From the NCBI GenBank assembly GCA_900772095.1, contig CAAGQJ010000031.1:43443-107442 (forward strand): 64,000 bases of DNA. The letters run 5' to 3'. Of the stretch, positions 25,572 to 33,708 are shown piece after piece. Both the position numbers and the translations under genes were made by a program. Source of the DNA: Bacilli bacterium (lineage in GTDB: Bacteria; Bacillota_I; Bacilli_A; RF39; UBA660). Under the pieces are notes generated by a model. The model worked only from the letters and a program-made list of their open reading frames with translations, made no database searches and was not told the origin of the DNA. Each line of letters opens with the position of its first letter. The first letter of the stretch is position 1.

Positions 25572-26816
25572 GTGAAAAAAGTAGTAATGTTTTTAATGAT
25601 GTTTTTAATACTTTTTCCTTCTACTATATTTGCAAAAGAGGACAAAGAGATAAATTTATATTTGTTTTATGGTAATGGTTGTCCACATTGTAAAAGTGAA
25701 GAAGAATTTTTGGATGAATATTTAGAGGGAAAAGATAATATTAAGTTATATACTTATGAGGTATGGTATAACAAGAAAAATAGTAAATTGATGAAAGAAG
25801 TTTCTAAAGAATTAGGTGTTGACATTATTGGAATTCCATATTTAATAATTGGAGAAAATGTAATACAAGGTTTTATGGAAAATTCTACAGAAAAAGAGAT
25901 AAAAGAGTATATTAATTATTGTCTTAATAATGATTATACTGATAAAGCAGGAATGGTAATAGGTGTAGCTAAAGATAGCAAAGATAATAATGATAATACT
26001 TCAAATAATGATGATGCTAGTAGTGGTGATAATAAAGGTAATACTTTTAATGATGAAAATAAGAAATGGGAAGTGCCAATACTTGGAGAAATAACTGCTA
26101 AAGATGTATCTCTTCCTGTTTTAGCAATTGTGATAGGACTTGTTGATGGTTTTAATCCATGTGCTATGTGGATATTATTATTTTTAATTAGTATGCTTAT
26201 TGGGACTAAAGATAAAAAGAAGATGTGGATATTAGGATTTGTTTTTATAGGTACTTCTGGACTTATATATTTTCTATTTATGATATCTTGGCTTAATTTA
26301 GCAATGTTTATGAACCAAATAACTACAATTAAGTTTATTATTTCGGCATTTGCACTTGCTTTTGGAATAATAAATGTTATAAGATATTTTAAACTAAGAA
26401 AAGAACCTGTCGGATGTGACGTTACTAATCCTAAAATGAGAAAGAAAATTACAACAAGGATAAAAAATAGTGTTTTAAATAACAAGTTTATTATTTCTAT
26501 ATTAGGAATTATGATTTTAGCGGCTTTAGTAAATATAGTTGAACTTTTATGTTCTTTAGGGTTGCCTGTTGTGTTTACTGAAATATTATCAATTAATAAT
26601 TTATCTAAGGGTGCATATATTGCATATTTATTAGTGTATGTTTTATTCTTTTTGATTGATGATATAATTGTATTTATAATAGCGATGAAAACTTTAAAAA
26701 TAAGTGTAATTTCAAATAAGTATGGTAAATATTCTCATTTAATTGGTGGGGTTCTTATGATAATAATTGCAATTCTTATGATTTTTAAACCTGAGTGGTT
26801 GATGTTTAATTTTTAA
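25572..26816 (+). CDS. CcdA/DsbD-like membrane thiol transporter with N-terminal thioredoxin domain
   Basis: About 414 residues. Signal peptide (about 1-21), an extracytoplasmic thioredoxin-like domain with NGCPHCKSEEEF (CxxC) and IIGIPYLIIGE (cis-Pro), a Ser/Asp/Asn-rich linker (about 140-165), then six or so membrane helices with VDGFNPCAMW and VELLCSLGLPVVF, whose two cysteines match the electron-carrying pair of CcdA/DsbD proteins. It should carry reducing power from the cytosol to its outer domain. GTG 25572 is chosen because AGGTG (25561-25565) precedes it at proper spacing; GTG 25563 is possible. Confidence 0.85.
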   Translation: MKKVVMFLMMFLILFPSTIFAKEDKEINLYLFYGNGCPHCKSEEEFLDEYLEGKDNIKLYTYEVWYNKKNSKLMKEVSKELGVDIIGIPYLIIGENVIQGFMENSTEKEIKEYINYCLNNDYTDKAGMVIGVAKDSKDNNDNTSNNDDASSGDNKGNTFNDENKKWEVPILGEITAKDVSLPVLAIVIGLVDGFNPCAMWILLFLISMLIGTKDKKKMWILGFVFIGTSGLIYFLFMISWLNLAMFMNQITTIKFIISAFALAFGIINVIRYFKLRKEPVGCDVTNPKMRKKITTRIKNSVLNNKFIISILGIMILAALVNIVELLCSLGLPVVFTEILSINNLSKGAYIAYLLVYVLFFLIDDIIVFIIAMKTLKISVISNKYGKYSHLIGGVLMIIIAILMIFKPEWLMFNF

Positions 26817-26831
26817 AAGGACGAAAGTCTT
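26815..26831 (+). terminator. Terminator of the thiol-relay operon
   Basis: AAAGGAC, GAAA tetraloop, GTCTTTT, with one G-T pair; the T run is broken by a G, so it may be moderate. Confidence 0.6.
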
Positions 26832-26902
26832 TTGTTCTTTACTGATTATATGTGTATTTAACTGTAAATATTGTCTTTTTGAATTTGTTTTTTCTAAAAT
26901 AT

Positions 26903-26931
26903 TTGACAAAATGTGAATAATATGGTATAAT
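26903..26931 (+). promoter_or_regulatory. Consensus promoter of an orphan gene
   Basis: TTGACA (26903-26908), exactly 17 bases, TATAAT (26926-26931), with an extended TATGG before the -10. This is the closest match to the sigma-A consensus seen in the window. Confidence 0.9.
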
Positions 26932-26982
26932 TTAGTCACTTACTTAGAAGATTACCACAAAGTATTAAGGGGGGTAGGTAAT

Positions 26983-27414
26983 ATGGAAAGTAGAAGATGT
27001 AATTATCATTTTGAATATGTTAATGAAAATGAGTTTAGGAAAAAAGAAAGGTCCGTTAGAAAATATAATATGCTTGCATATAAAAAGTTAACTTTCGAGT
27101 ATTATCCTAAATTAAGAGAAGGTGAATTTTTAGGTAAATTAGTTTCTTTATCAGATGATAAGAATACTATGAACTATGAATTGAAATTACCAACAGATGC
27201 TTTATTTTCGAAAGTTCATGGTGATGTTACCTTACATTATACAGTTTATAACGATAGTCATGTTGTACTTCTTACTAATATAACACCAGAAGCAATTTTA
27301 TCTGAAGGACATAGAAGTGAACTTGGAACATATAAAGGTGTAATGATATCAAAAACGAATGCTGAAAAAGATATGTTCAAAGTAAATCTATTAAATGCTT
27401 TAAACCAAAAATAA
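26983..27414 (+). CDS. Hypothetical protein expressed from a consensus promoter
   Basis: 143 residues, not recognised. Soluble, alternating charged and hydrophobic segments (KLTFEYYPKLREGEFLGKLV, DVTLHYTVYNDSHVVLLTN) suggest a beta-rich fold. No signal peptide or helix. The promoter is a perfect match to consensus, GGGGGGTAGG provides a strong ribosome binding site, and the stop codon lies in the loop of an intrinsic terminator. The gene is therefore monocistronic and likely abundant. Three tRNAs surround it. Confidence 0.82.
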   Translation: MESRRCNYHFEYVNENEFRKKERSVRKYNMLAYKKLTFEYYPKLREGEFLGKLVSLSDDKNTMNYELKLPTDALFSKVHGDVTLHYTVYNDSHVVLLTNITPEAILSEGHRSELGTYKGVMISKTNAEKDMFKVNLLNALNQK

Positions 27415-27432
27415 AATGTTTTTGGTTTTTTT
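27403..27432 (+). terminator. Terminator of the 26983 gene
   Basis: AACCAAAAA (27403-27411), loop holding the TAA stop, TTTTTGGTT (27419-27427), then T run. Confidence 0.85.
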
Positions 27433-27453
27433 ATATATTTTAGCAAAAAAGTA

Positions 27454-27482
27454 TTGATTTTTTAAACTTATTTTGATAGAAT
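27454..27482 (+). promoter_or_regulatory. Promoter of the tRNA-Ile2/tRNA-Leu pair
   Basis: TTGATT (27454-27459), 17-base spacer, TAGAAT (27477-27482). Confidence 0.6.
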
Positions 27483-27512
27483 TAATATTGCAATGAGAAA
27501 TTGCTATATTAT

Positions 27513-27589
27513 GGACCCTTAACTCAATTGGTTAGAGTACCCGGCTCATAACCGGTCGGTTGTAGGTTCGAGTCCTACAGGGTCCACCA
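27513..27589 (+). tRNA. tRNA with CAU anticodon, probably tRNA-Ile2
   Basis: 77 nt with encoded CCA; acceptor GGACCCT/AGGGTCC, anticodon loop CTCATAA. The sequence resembles Bacillus tRNA-Ile(CAU), whose C34 is converted to lysidine by TilS so it reads AUA, and differs from the elongator tRNA-Met at 23987. AUA codons are frequent in this window, so this tRNA should be essential. TilS is not in the window. Confidence 0.82.
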
Positions 27590-27599
27590 TTTTATTTAT

Positions 27600-27684
27600 G
27601 CGGGTATGGCGGAATTGGCAGACGCACTAGACTTAGGATCTAGCGGAGTGATCCATGGGGGTTCAAGTCCCTTTACCCGCACCA
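27600..27684 (+). tRNA. tRNA-Leu (UAG)
   Basis: 85 nt class II tRNA with encoded CCA. Acceptor GCGGGTA/TACCCGC, anticodon stem CTAGA/TCTAG with loop CTTAGGA (anticodon UAG), and a long variable arm around GGAGTGATCC. It follows the tRNA-Ile2 by 10 bases in one transcript. Confidence 0.93.
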
Positions 27685-27717
27685 GATTAATAGAAAACTC
27701 GATTTTTCGGGATAATA

Positions 27718-27765
27718 TAAAAGCTACTCTCAAATTAATTGAAAGTGGTTTTATTTTGGTAATTT
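27718..27765 (+). terminator. Probable terminator after the tRNA pair
   Basis: TCTCAA and TTGAAAG with flanking AAAAGC and GGTTTT form an imperfect hairpin followed by a T-rich stretch. Confidence 0.45.
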
Positions 27766-28020
27766 AGCAAACTTGCTATGTTATGACAAAACTAATAATG
27801 ACGCTAGATTAATTGATATTTTGACTATTTATTTTAATTCGAGTTTATTATGTTAAATAAAAAATTATTTGTAAATACCGATTTAATCATTAATAATGTT
27901 ATTTGCTAACAACATTTTATTACATATGTTATAAATTTGTTTTTTTAATATCAGTAAATTGTATTATTAGTGCTCCAAATATATTGAAAAGAAAAGTAGC
28001 AAAATTATGCTATTTTTTTA
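27766..28020. other. AT-rich gap without a recognised gene
   Basis: No convincing open frame or RNA gene. A hairpin with terminator features, TAGCA (27997-28001), loop AAATTA, TGCTA (28008-28012) and seven T residues, ends the gap. It has no gene to terminate here, which suggests either a short unannotated transcript or a lost gene. Confidence 0.5.
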
Positions 28021-28050
28021 ATGAAAACATATAGTGTAAAGGGGGATAAT

Positions 28051-28656
28051 ATGTATTTTAAAGAAAAATTGAATTATTTGTATGAAACTTTAGAACCATA
28101 TATAGATACTCATGCTTTAGCAATTCATTATAATAATCATTATTTAAATTATTTGAAGAGGTTAAATGAAATTTTAATAAGTAATAATTATGATTATAAG
28201 TATAGTTTAGAACAATTACTTTTTCATATTAATGATTATAAGAAGGAGCAAGACGATTTATTGTTTAATTTAGGTGGAGTTTTAAATCATCAGTTGTTTT
28301 TTAAGTGTCTTGGGGGTGAAATGGTACTTCCTTTTGGTAAACTTGAGGATAAGATAAACTCTAAGTACGAAAGTTTTGATAATTTTTATGATTTATTTAA
28401 AGCAAAAGCATTGGAATTAAAGGGGTCTGGATATACATTTTTGGTATATAAAGATGGAGATATTGATATAATTAATATGTCAAATCAAACAACACCATTA
28501 TTATTTAATTATGTTCCACTTTTTACTATTGATTTATGGGAGCATGCTTATTATTTAGATTATTATAATGAAAGAAATAGATATATAGATAGTTTAAAAA
28601 ATATTGTTGATTTTACATATGCTTCAATGATGTATGAAAAAATAGAGTTGTTATAA
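28051..28656 (+). CDS. Divergent Fe/Mn superoxide dismutase
   Basis: 201 residues from ATG 28051, which has GGGGG just upstream; ATG 28021 would include that site. The four metal ligands of the family appear intact: His in IDTHALAIHYNNHYL, His in LGGVLNHQLFF, and Asp plus His in IDLWEHAYYLDYYNE. The start LYETLEPYID also fits. The sequence has drifted from the consensus elsewhere (for example no GSGW motif; KGSGYTFLVY instead), so activity and metal choice are uncertain. It probably detoxifies superoxide in the cytosol. A terminator follows. Confidence 0.82.
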   Translation: MYFKEKLNYLYETLEPYIDTHALAIHYNNHYLNYLKRLNEILISNNYDYKYSLEQLLFHINDYKKEQDDLLFNLGGVLNHQLFFKCLGGEMVLPFGKLEDKINSKYESFDNFYDLFKAKALELKGSGYTFLVYKDGDIDIINMSNQTTPLLFNYVPLFTIDLWEHAYYLDYYNERNRYIDSLKNIVDFTYASMMYEKIELL

Positions 28657-28666
28657 TTGCCTTTTT

Positions 28667-28690
28667 GATACTTATTAGTATCTTTTTTTT
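28667..28690 (+). terminator. Terminator of the superoxide dismutase gene
   Basis: GATACT (28667-28672), loop TATT, AGTATC (28677-28682), eight T residues. Confidence 0.88.
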
Positions 28691-28760
28691 CGTAAAATAG
28701 TTTAAAAATAATATACATTTTAAGAAACTTGTTTTATAATTAATAATAGGAGTTGATAAT

Positions 28761-29561
28761 ATGAAAACGAGAGTATTAAGTGCAATAGTTTTAATTATTG
28801 TTATTGTACCACTTTTAATACTTGGTGGTTTACCATTTAGACTATTTGTTACTTTAATATCAATTTTAGGTCTTAAGGAATTATTTGATATAAGAAAAAA
28901 AGAAAGAAAATTACCTATTATAGTACAAGTACTTTCATATATTTTATTAGGCTTATTTATTTTGTTTAGTAATGAAACTGAATTAAGTAATTTTGCATTT
29001 GATTATAGAATTATTTCAATTTTACTACTTGTACTTCTTTTACCGATTATATTTATTAATGATGATGGAAAATATAATATAAAGGATGCGTTGTTTCTTA
29101 TTGGGGGTATAGTATTTTTGGGTATTGGATTTAATAATTTTATAATTGTTAGGTCGTTTAGTTTAACTCATATGATTTATTTAGTATTAATTACTACAAT
29201 GACAGATACTTTTGCATTATTTACTGGGATGTTTATAGGAAAACATAAATTGTGTGAAAGAATATCTCCTAAGAAGACAATAGAAGGGGCGATAGGGGGT
29301 TCATTAATAGGAACGATAATACCTTCATTATTTTATATATATGTAATTAATATTAATGTCAATGTAGTAGTTTTAATTTTTGTAACATTATTACTTACAG
29401 TAATTGGACAACTTGGTGATTTACTTTTTTCAAGTATAAAGAGGCATTTTGGTGTAAAGGATTTTTCTAATTTAATACCTGGTCATGGAGGTATTTTAGA
29501 TAGATTTGATAGTTTAATATTAGTAGTTATAACTTATTTGTTATTTATGACAATTTTATAG
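28761..29561 (+). CDS. cdsA: Phosphatidate cytidylyltransferase
   Basis: Makes CDP-diacylglycerol from CTP and phosphatidic acid, the precursor of phosphatidylglycerol and cardiolipin. 266 residues with about seven or eight membrane helices. The family signature is at the C terminus: SSIKRHFGVKDFSNLIPGHG then GILDRFDSL. SPKKTIEGAIGG, also conserved, is at about residue 173. TAGGAGTTGATAATATG gives the start. It pairs with rseP 10 bases downstream, the usual order in Firmicutes. Confidence 0.94.
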   Translation: MKTRVLSAIVLIIVIVPLLILGGLPFRLFVTLISILGLKELFDIRKKERKLPIIVQVLSYILLGLFILFSNETELSNFAFDYRIISILLLVLLLPIIFINDDGKYNIKDALFLIGGIVFLGIGFNNFIIVRSFSLTHMIYLVLITTMTDTFALFTGMFIGKHKLCERISPKKTIEGAIGGSLIGTIIPSLFYIYVININVNVVVLIFVTLLLTVIGQLGDLLFSSIKRHFGVKDFSNLIPGHGGILDRFDSLILVVITYLLFMTIL

Positions 29562-29571
29562 GAGGGAAGAT

Positions 29572-30618
29572 ATGATTGTAACATTAATTTTATTTGTAAT
29601 TATTTTAGGAGTAACAGTTTTTGTACATGAGTTAGGACATTTTTTGTTTGCTAAGTTAGTTGGTGTTCATGTATATGAGTTTTCAATAGGTATGGGTCCT
29701 GCAATCTTGAAAAAAGTTGCTAAGGATAAAACTGTTTATGCGATAAGGGCGATTCCGATAGGTGGGTTTGTTTCTTTAGCAGGGGAAGAGACTAATATTG
29801 ATTTGGATAAGCAAAAGGGACATAATTTGCAAGATAAAACAGTATTTGAAAGATTTTTAGTTATGTTTATGGGAGTAGGTTTTAATTTTATATTTGCATT
29901 TTTAGTACTTTTGTTTTCTGCATTTATATATGGTTCATCTAATTTAAAACCAATTATAGCTGAAACTGTAGAAGGATATCCTGCTTATAATGCTGGTTTA
30001 ACAGGTGGGGATGAGGTTTTAAGAATAAATGGTCATAAAGTTACTTATTTAGATGATATTAGTTTATATATGGCAACTGAAGATTTATCAAAAGAACTTA
30101 AATTTGAGGTATTAAAACAAGATGGTACTACTAGAACTTATAATGTATTACCAGAAAAGCAAATAACAAGTGATGGAGATGAAAGTTACGTTATTGGTAT
30201 AACTTTAGCTTCAAATGTTGAGAAGGGTTTTATTGTCTCAATAGTAAATACTACTAGAAAAGTTGGTGCTATATTTAAGCAGATGTTTGTGGTTTTGGGT
30301 AATTTATTTACTGGTAAAATTTCTGTTAGCAAATTAAGTGGACCAATAGGAATATATTCAGTTGTTGGTGAAATGAGGACTTTAGGACTTAATGCTATAT
30401 TATATTTAATTGCTCTTTTGTGCATAAATGTTGGAGTAATTAATTTACTACCTTTTCCTGCTTTTGATGGAGGAAGAATATTATTCTTAATAATTGAAAA
30501 GGTAAAAGGGTCACCAGTTAATCCTAAAGTAGAGAATATAATTCATTCAATTGGTTTTATTCTATTAATACTTTTAATGGTTTATGTAACATTTAATGAT
30601 ATTTTAAGATTGTTCTAA
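29572..30618 (+). CDS. rseP: RseP-type site-2 zinc metalloprotease
   Basis: 348 residues. Intramembrane protease cleaving membrane-bound regulators and signal peptide remnants. The zinc motif HELGHFLFAK is at 19-28, one PDZ domain lies at about 115-200 (GYPAYNAGLTGGDEVLRINGHKV), and NLLPFPAFDGGRI at about 291-303 supplies the third ligand. GGAGGG precedes ATG. A SpoIVB-like protease with its own PDZ domain is encoded at 55.7 kb, but this protein is the general RseP/RasP type rather than SpoIVFB. Confidence 0.93.
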   Translation: MIVTLILFVIILGVTVFVHELGHFLFAKLVGVHVYEFSIGMGPAILKKVAKDKTVYAIRAIPIGGFVSLAGEETNIDLDKQKGHNLQDKTVFERFLVMFMGVGFNFIFAFLVLLFSAFIYGSSNLKPIIAETVEGYPAYNAGLTGGDEVLRINGHKVTYLDDISLYMATEDLSKELKFEVLKQDGTTRTYNVLPEKQITSDGDESYVIGITLASNVEKGFIVSIVNTTRKVGAIFKQMFVVLGNLFTGKISVSKLSGPIGIYSVVGEMRTLGLNAILYLIALLCINVGVINLLPFPAFDGGRILFLIIEKVKGSPVNPKVENIIHSIGFILLILLMVYVTFNDILRLF

Positions 30619-30656
30619 ACTATTGGTTAAAATATTTAAAAATATTAAATTTTTTT

Positions 30657-30687
30657 GAAAAAGATTAAGGTCTTTTTCTTTTTTTTA
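30657..30687 (+). terminator. Terminator of cdsA-rseP
   Basis: GAAAAAGA (30657-30664), loop TTAAGG, TCTTTTTC (30671-30678), nine T residues. The longest open frame of the next gene would start inside this hairpin. Confidence 0.85.
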
Positions 30688-30714
30688 TCAATTATATATA
30701 TAGGAGGTGAGAAA

Positions 30715-32751
30715 ATGACAAAAAATTACAAGTATATTTTACAAGAAAATGATAACGATTGTGGTGTAGCATCTTTTATGACAATACTTTTACACTTTGG
30801 AATAAAGCCGTCACGTGAAGCTATTATAAGTGATTTAAAAGTATCAAAAGATGGAATATCGGCGTATGACTTAGTAGTTGAAGGTAAAAAGTTTGGTTTA
30901 AATGGATATGGGATAAATACTAATATAGATAAATTACAAAGTAAACTGCTTCCTGTAATAGCGCATACTATAAAAAATAAAAACTTCTATCATTATATAG
31001 TTATATTAGAAAACAATATTAAAACTAAAACGTTAACAATAATGGATCCAAGTTTTGGTATTGAGAATATAACATATGAAAAATTTAATGAAATGTCTAC
31101 AAATATTTTTATTGTTTTTGAAAATAAAGATATGATAAAACAAAAGGATAAAAGATTTAAAACTGTATTAACTGAGCTTTTTAAATCTAATAAAAAATTG
31201 GTATTTGAGGCATTCCTACTTTCATTTTTCTTTATTGCTTTTTCTATTATGTATAATTACTATTTGAAAATTATTATAACTATGAATAGTATTAAGACTG
31301 CTGTTATAGTATTTATTATTTTTATTAGTATTTCGTTTTTTAAAAATCTTATTGATTATATTAAAAATAAAACCATATTAAAACTTAATTTAACTATTGA
31401 TAAAAAAATAACTAAAAAAGTAATTAGTCATATTCTTCATCTTCCTTATAAATATTATAAATCAAAGAAGGTAGGAGAACTTGTTACAATTATTAATGAT
31501 ATTGAAAACTTTAAAGAAATTATAACTAAAGTGTTTGTTTTGTGTTTAATAGATGTTTTTTTAATATTTTTAGTACTTATTTATATTGCCTATTATAATT
31601 TTATTTATGTAATAGTACTTCTCATATTTATTTATATCTATATGTTAGTGGTATTTAAATATCAATATGTATTTAATGATATATTTGTTAAAGTTAAAAG
31701 AAAGAAAATATATTATAATTCAATTTTGGTTAATTCTTTAAATTCATTTGATAGTATTAAAAATTTAAATATTGAAAGTAAGGTTGTAAAGGAAGTTACA
31801 AATAATTATAAAGATGTTTTAAATTATAATAAACAGTATTCAAAAACATATTATAAGTTTGCTACTAAAAGTAATTTATTTATTGAAGTTTTCTACTTAT
31901 TATTTTCTCTACTAACGGTTTTAATTTTACAAAGAACTAATAGTGATTTATCAAATATTATTTTATTAAGTAACTTTTATAATATAGTGTTTGGTTTTAC
32001 AACTGATATTGGTGAATGTTTAGTAATGTATAAAATATATCAAACTTCTATTGATAAGGTATTAGATATTATGGATATAAATGAAGAAAAATTTTATCAA
32101 ACAAGAATGAATAAGATAGATAAAATAGAATTTAAAAATGTATCATATAAAGTTTTTGATAAAAGTATTTTAAATGATGTAAATTTAATTATAAATAAAG
32201 GTGATCATTTATTTATTAAAGGGAAATCTGGTATAGGTAAAAGTACTATGATGAAATTATTATTAAAATATGACGAAGTAACAAACGGGGATATTTTAAT
32301 AGATGGTATCGATATAAAAACATTAGATTTAAGTTTTATTAGAAAAAGTATAACTTATGTAAGTCAAAATGAAAATATATTAAGTAATACATTAGATAAT
32401 GACTTAAAATTAATAAGTAATAATAAAAGAAACAAAGAACTTGCTTGTAAAACAGTTTTATTAAATGAAATGTTTAATGATGGAAAAATAGATTATAATT
32501 TATATTTTGAAGAAAATGGTTCTAATATAAGTGGTGGTCAAAGAAAAAAGATAATTCTTGCGAGGGCTTTAATGAAAAAATCAAAAGTACTTATTTTGGA
32601 TGAAGTTTTTAATGAGATTGATGTAACAGAAGAAAGAAGAATACTTAATAATATTTTGAACAATTACCCTTATCTTACTGTGATACTTATATCACATAGG
32701 TATAATAATATAGACTTGTTTAACAAAGTATTTGAATTAAAGGAGGAATAA
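30715..32751 (+). CDS. C39-peptidase ABC transporter (bacteriocin maturation and export)
   Basis: 678 residues from ATG 30715, fixed by AGGAGGTGA (30702-30710). It has an N-terminal C39 cysteine peptidase (Cys16 in ENDNDCGVASF, His in KNFYHYIVI, Asp in MDPSFG), six membrane helices (about 165-430), and an ABC domain with Walker A KGKSGIGKST, signature NISGGQRKKI, Walker B KVLILDEVFNEID and ISHR. Such transporters cut double-glycine leaders and export the peptide. Two double-glycine peptides follow at once, starting 2 bases downstream, so their role as substrates is very likely. No separate accessory (HlyD-type) protein is in the operon. Confidence 0.93.
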   Translation: MTKNYKYILQENDNDCGVASFMTILLHFGIKPSREAIISDLKVSKDGISAYDLVVEGKKFGLNGYGINTNIDKLQSKLLPVIAHTIKNKNFYHYIVILENNIKTKTLTIMDPSFGIENITYEKFNEMSTNIFIVFENKDMIKQKDKRFKTVLTELFKSNKKLVFEAFLLSFFFIAFSIMYNYYLKIIITMNSIKTAVIVFIIFISISFFKNLIDYIKNKTILKLNLTIDKKITKKVISHILHLPYKYYKSKKVGELVTIINDIENFKEIITKVFVLCLIDVFLIFLVLIYIAYYNFIYVIVLLIFIYIYMLVVFKYQYVFNDIFVKVKRKKIYYNSILVNSLNSFDSIKNLNIESKVVKEVTNNYKDVLNYNKQYSKTYYKFATKSNLFIEVFYLLFSLLTVLILQRTNSDLSNIILLSNFYNIVFGFTTDIGECLVMYKIYQTSIDKVLDIMDINEEKFYQTRMNKIDKIEFKNVSYKVFDKSILNDVNLIINKGDHLFIKGKSGIGKSTMMKLLLKYDEVTNGDILIDGIDIKTLDLSFIRKSITYVSQNENILSNTLDNDLKLISNNKRNKELACKTVLLNEMFNDGKIDYNLYFEENGSNISGGQRKKIILARALMKKSKVLILDEVFNEIDVTEERRILNNILNNYPYLTVILISHRYNNIDLFNKVFELKEE

Positions 32752-32753
32752 AA

Positions 32754-32897
32754 ATGAAAAGAATAAATGATAAAAAATTAAAAGAAATTAAAGGTGGCGC
32801 TTCATTCTGGGCGATAACTGGAATAGTAGTAGCGACGATAACTTTTATAGCAGGAGTGTTGGATGGATATGTTAGACCAAGTAAATGTCATAAATAA
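32754..32897 (+). CDS. Double-glycine leader bacteriocin-like peptide 1
   Basis: 47 residues. AGGAGG (32741-32746) leads to ATG 32754. The 15-residue leader MKRINDKKLKEIKGG has the hydrophobic/Glu/Ile spacing and Gly-Gly end of C39 substrates. The mature part of about 32 residues starts ASFWAITGIVVATITFIAG, contains GxxxG-like spacing and a hydrophobic helix, and ends DGYVRPSKCHK with a single Cys. It is probably one partner of a two-peptide bacteriocin or signal, matured by the transporter just upstream. Confidence 0.85.
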   Translation: MKRINDKKLKEIKGGASFWAITGIVVATITFIAGVLDGYVRPSKCHK

Positions 32898-33048
32898 TAA
32901 TGAATTAAAAACAATAGTTGGAGGCAAGATTTTATCTGGTAATTTAATTAATTATTTTAATAAAGCATTATCTACTTTCCTTGATGTGGGTAGAAATATT
33001 GGTTCATCATTGAGGCGATTTATTTCAAAAAATAAATGTCCACTGTAG
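32863..33048 (+). CDS. Double-glycine leader bacteriocin-like peptide 2
   Basis: 61 residues. ATG 32863 has AGGAG (32852-32856) at good spacing and the gene overlaps peptide 1 by 35 bases in another frame. The leader ends NNNELKTIVGG (about residues 11-21). The mature part of about 40 residues begins KILSGNLINYF, has an amphipathic helix (FLDVGRNIGSSLRRFI) and ends SKNKCPL, so like peptide 1 it carries one Cys close to the C terminus. The overlap implies coupled, equal synthesis. No immunity protein was recognised nearby. Confidence 0.85.
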   Translation: MDMLDQVNVINNNELKTIVGGKILSGNLINYFNKALSTFLDVGRNIGSSLRRFISKNKCPL

Positions 33049-33101
33049 GAAGTCTATACGAAGTATTCTAAAAACTTTCTAATATAATATTTATATGTGT
33101 T

Positions 33102-33128
33102 AAAAGAAGGAAAAACCTTCTTTTTTTT
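33102..33128 (+). terminator. Terminator of the bacteriocin operon
   Basis: AAAAGAAGG (33102-33110), loop AAAAA, CCTTCTTTT, with T residues to 33128. Confidence 0.88.
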
Positions 33129-33139
33129 GTTAAATTTGT

Positions 33140-33168
33140 TTGACTTTAATAAAGAAAAAATATATAAT
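33140..33168 (+). promoter_or_regulatory. Promoter of the 33189 gene and possibly hisS
   Basis: TTGACT (33140-33145), 17-base spacer, TATAAT (33163-33168). Confidence 0.8.
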
Positions 33169-33188
33169 AATTTCTGTAGGTGGTTTTG

Positions 33189-33644
33189 ATGAGCACAATA
33201 AGTAAATTTATAGTAAATAGAAATGATTTAAATTATATATATGTTGAAAAACGTTTAATTAGTGATAATCCTATTTATTATGTTTATTGCAATGCAAAAT
33301 CGTATATTTTACCACCGGAACATTTTCAAAACATTTATGCTACAGATAAGAAAATGTCGATTGGAGATTTTCTTATTCAAGTGCAAACTGATGTGATAGG
33401 TTTAACAGGAGCTGATGATTTCGCTTTGATTTATGATACATCTAATAAAATACTAAAAGAAATTAGTGGTAAGAATAAAAAAAATCCTTCATTAGGAAAT
33501 TTTACATATTCTTTGTGTAATTTGTTAGATAAATACAATGAATTTGTATATGAAGAATCAAAAATGAAAGCAAGCAATCCTTGTTTTACTGATCCATTAG
33601 ATTATGAAGCTGAATATTGTAGATTAATTAAACAAGAGTTATGA
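33189..33644 (+). CDS. Hypothetical protein between the bacteriocin operon and hisS
   Basis: 151 residues from ATG 33189 with AGGTGG (33178-33183); the GTG at 33180 overlaps that site. It is soluble, with no membrane helix, and is not recognised. DFLIQVQTDVIGLTGADDFALIYD suggests a mixed alpha/beta fold. It has its own strong promoter, separate from the bacteriocin genes, and is 64 bases before hisS. Most immunity proteins are membrane-bound or small and helical, so an immunity role is possible only by position. Confidence 0.75.
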   Translation: MSTISKFIVNRNDLNYIYVEKRLISDNPIYYVYCNAKSYILPPEHFQNIYATDKKMSIGDFLIQVQTDVIGLTGADDFALIYDTSNKILKEISGKNKKNPSLGNFTYSLCNLLDKYNEFVYEESKMKASNPCFTDPLDYEAEYCRLIKQEL

Positions 33645-33708
33645 CTTTATCTTGTTTTTGTTTGGAAAATAAAGTATTATATTTATAGGAGTTAAAGGAG
33701 GAGATAGT

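Noticed and set aside
25934..26485. 183-residue minus-strand frame inside the CcdA-like gene
   Set aside because: Opposite strand of a membrane protein gene often reads as hydrophobic open frame; the plus-strand gene has clear motifs and operon context.
33645..33708. T-box leader before hisS
   Set aside because: The gap is only 64 bases, and neither a T-box sequence nor an antiterminator hairpin is visible.
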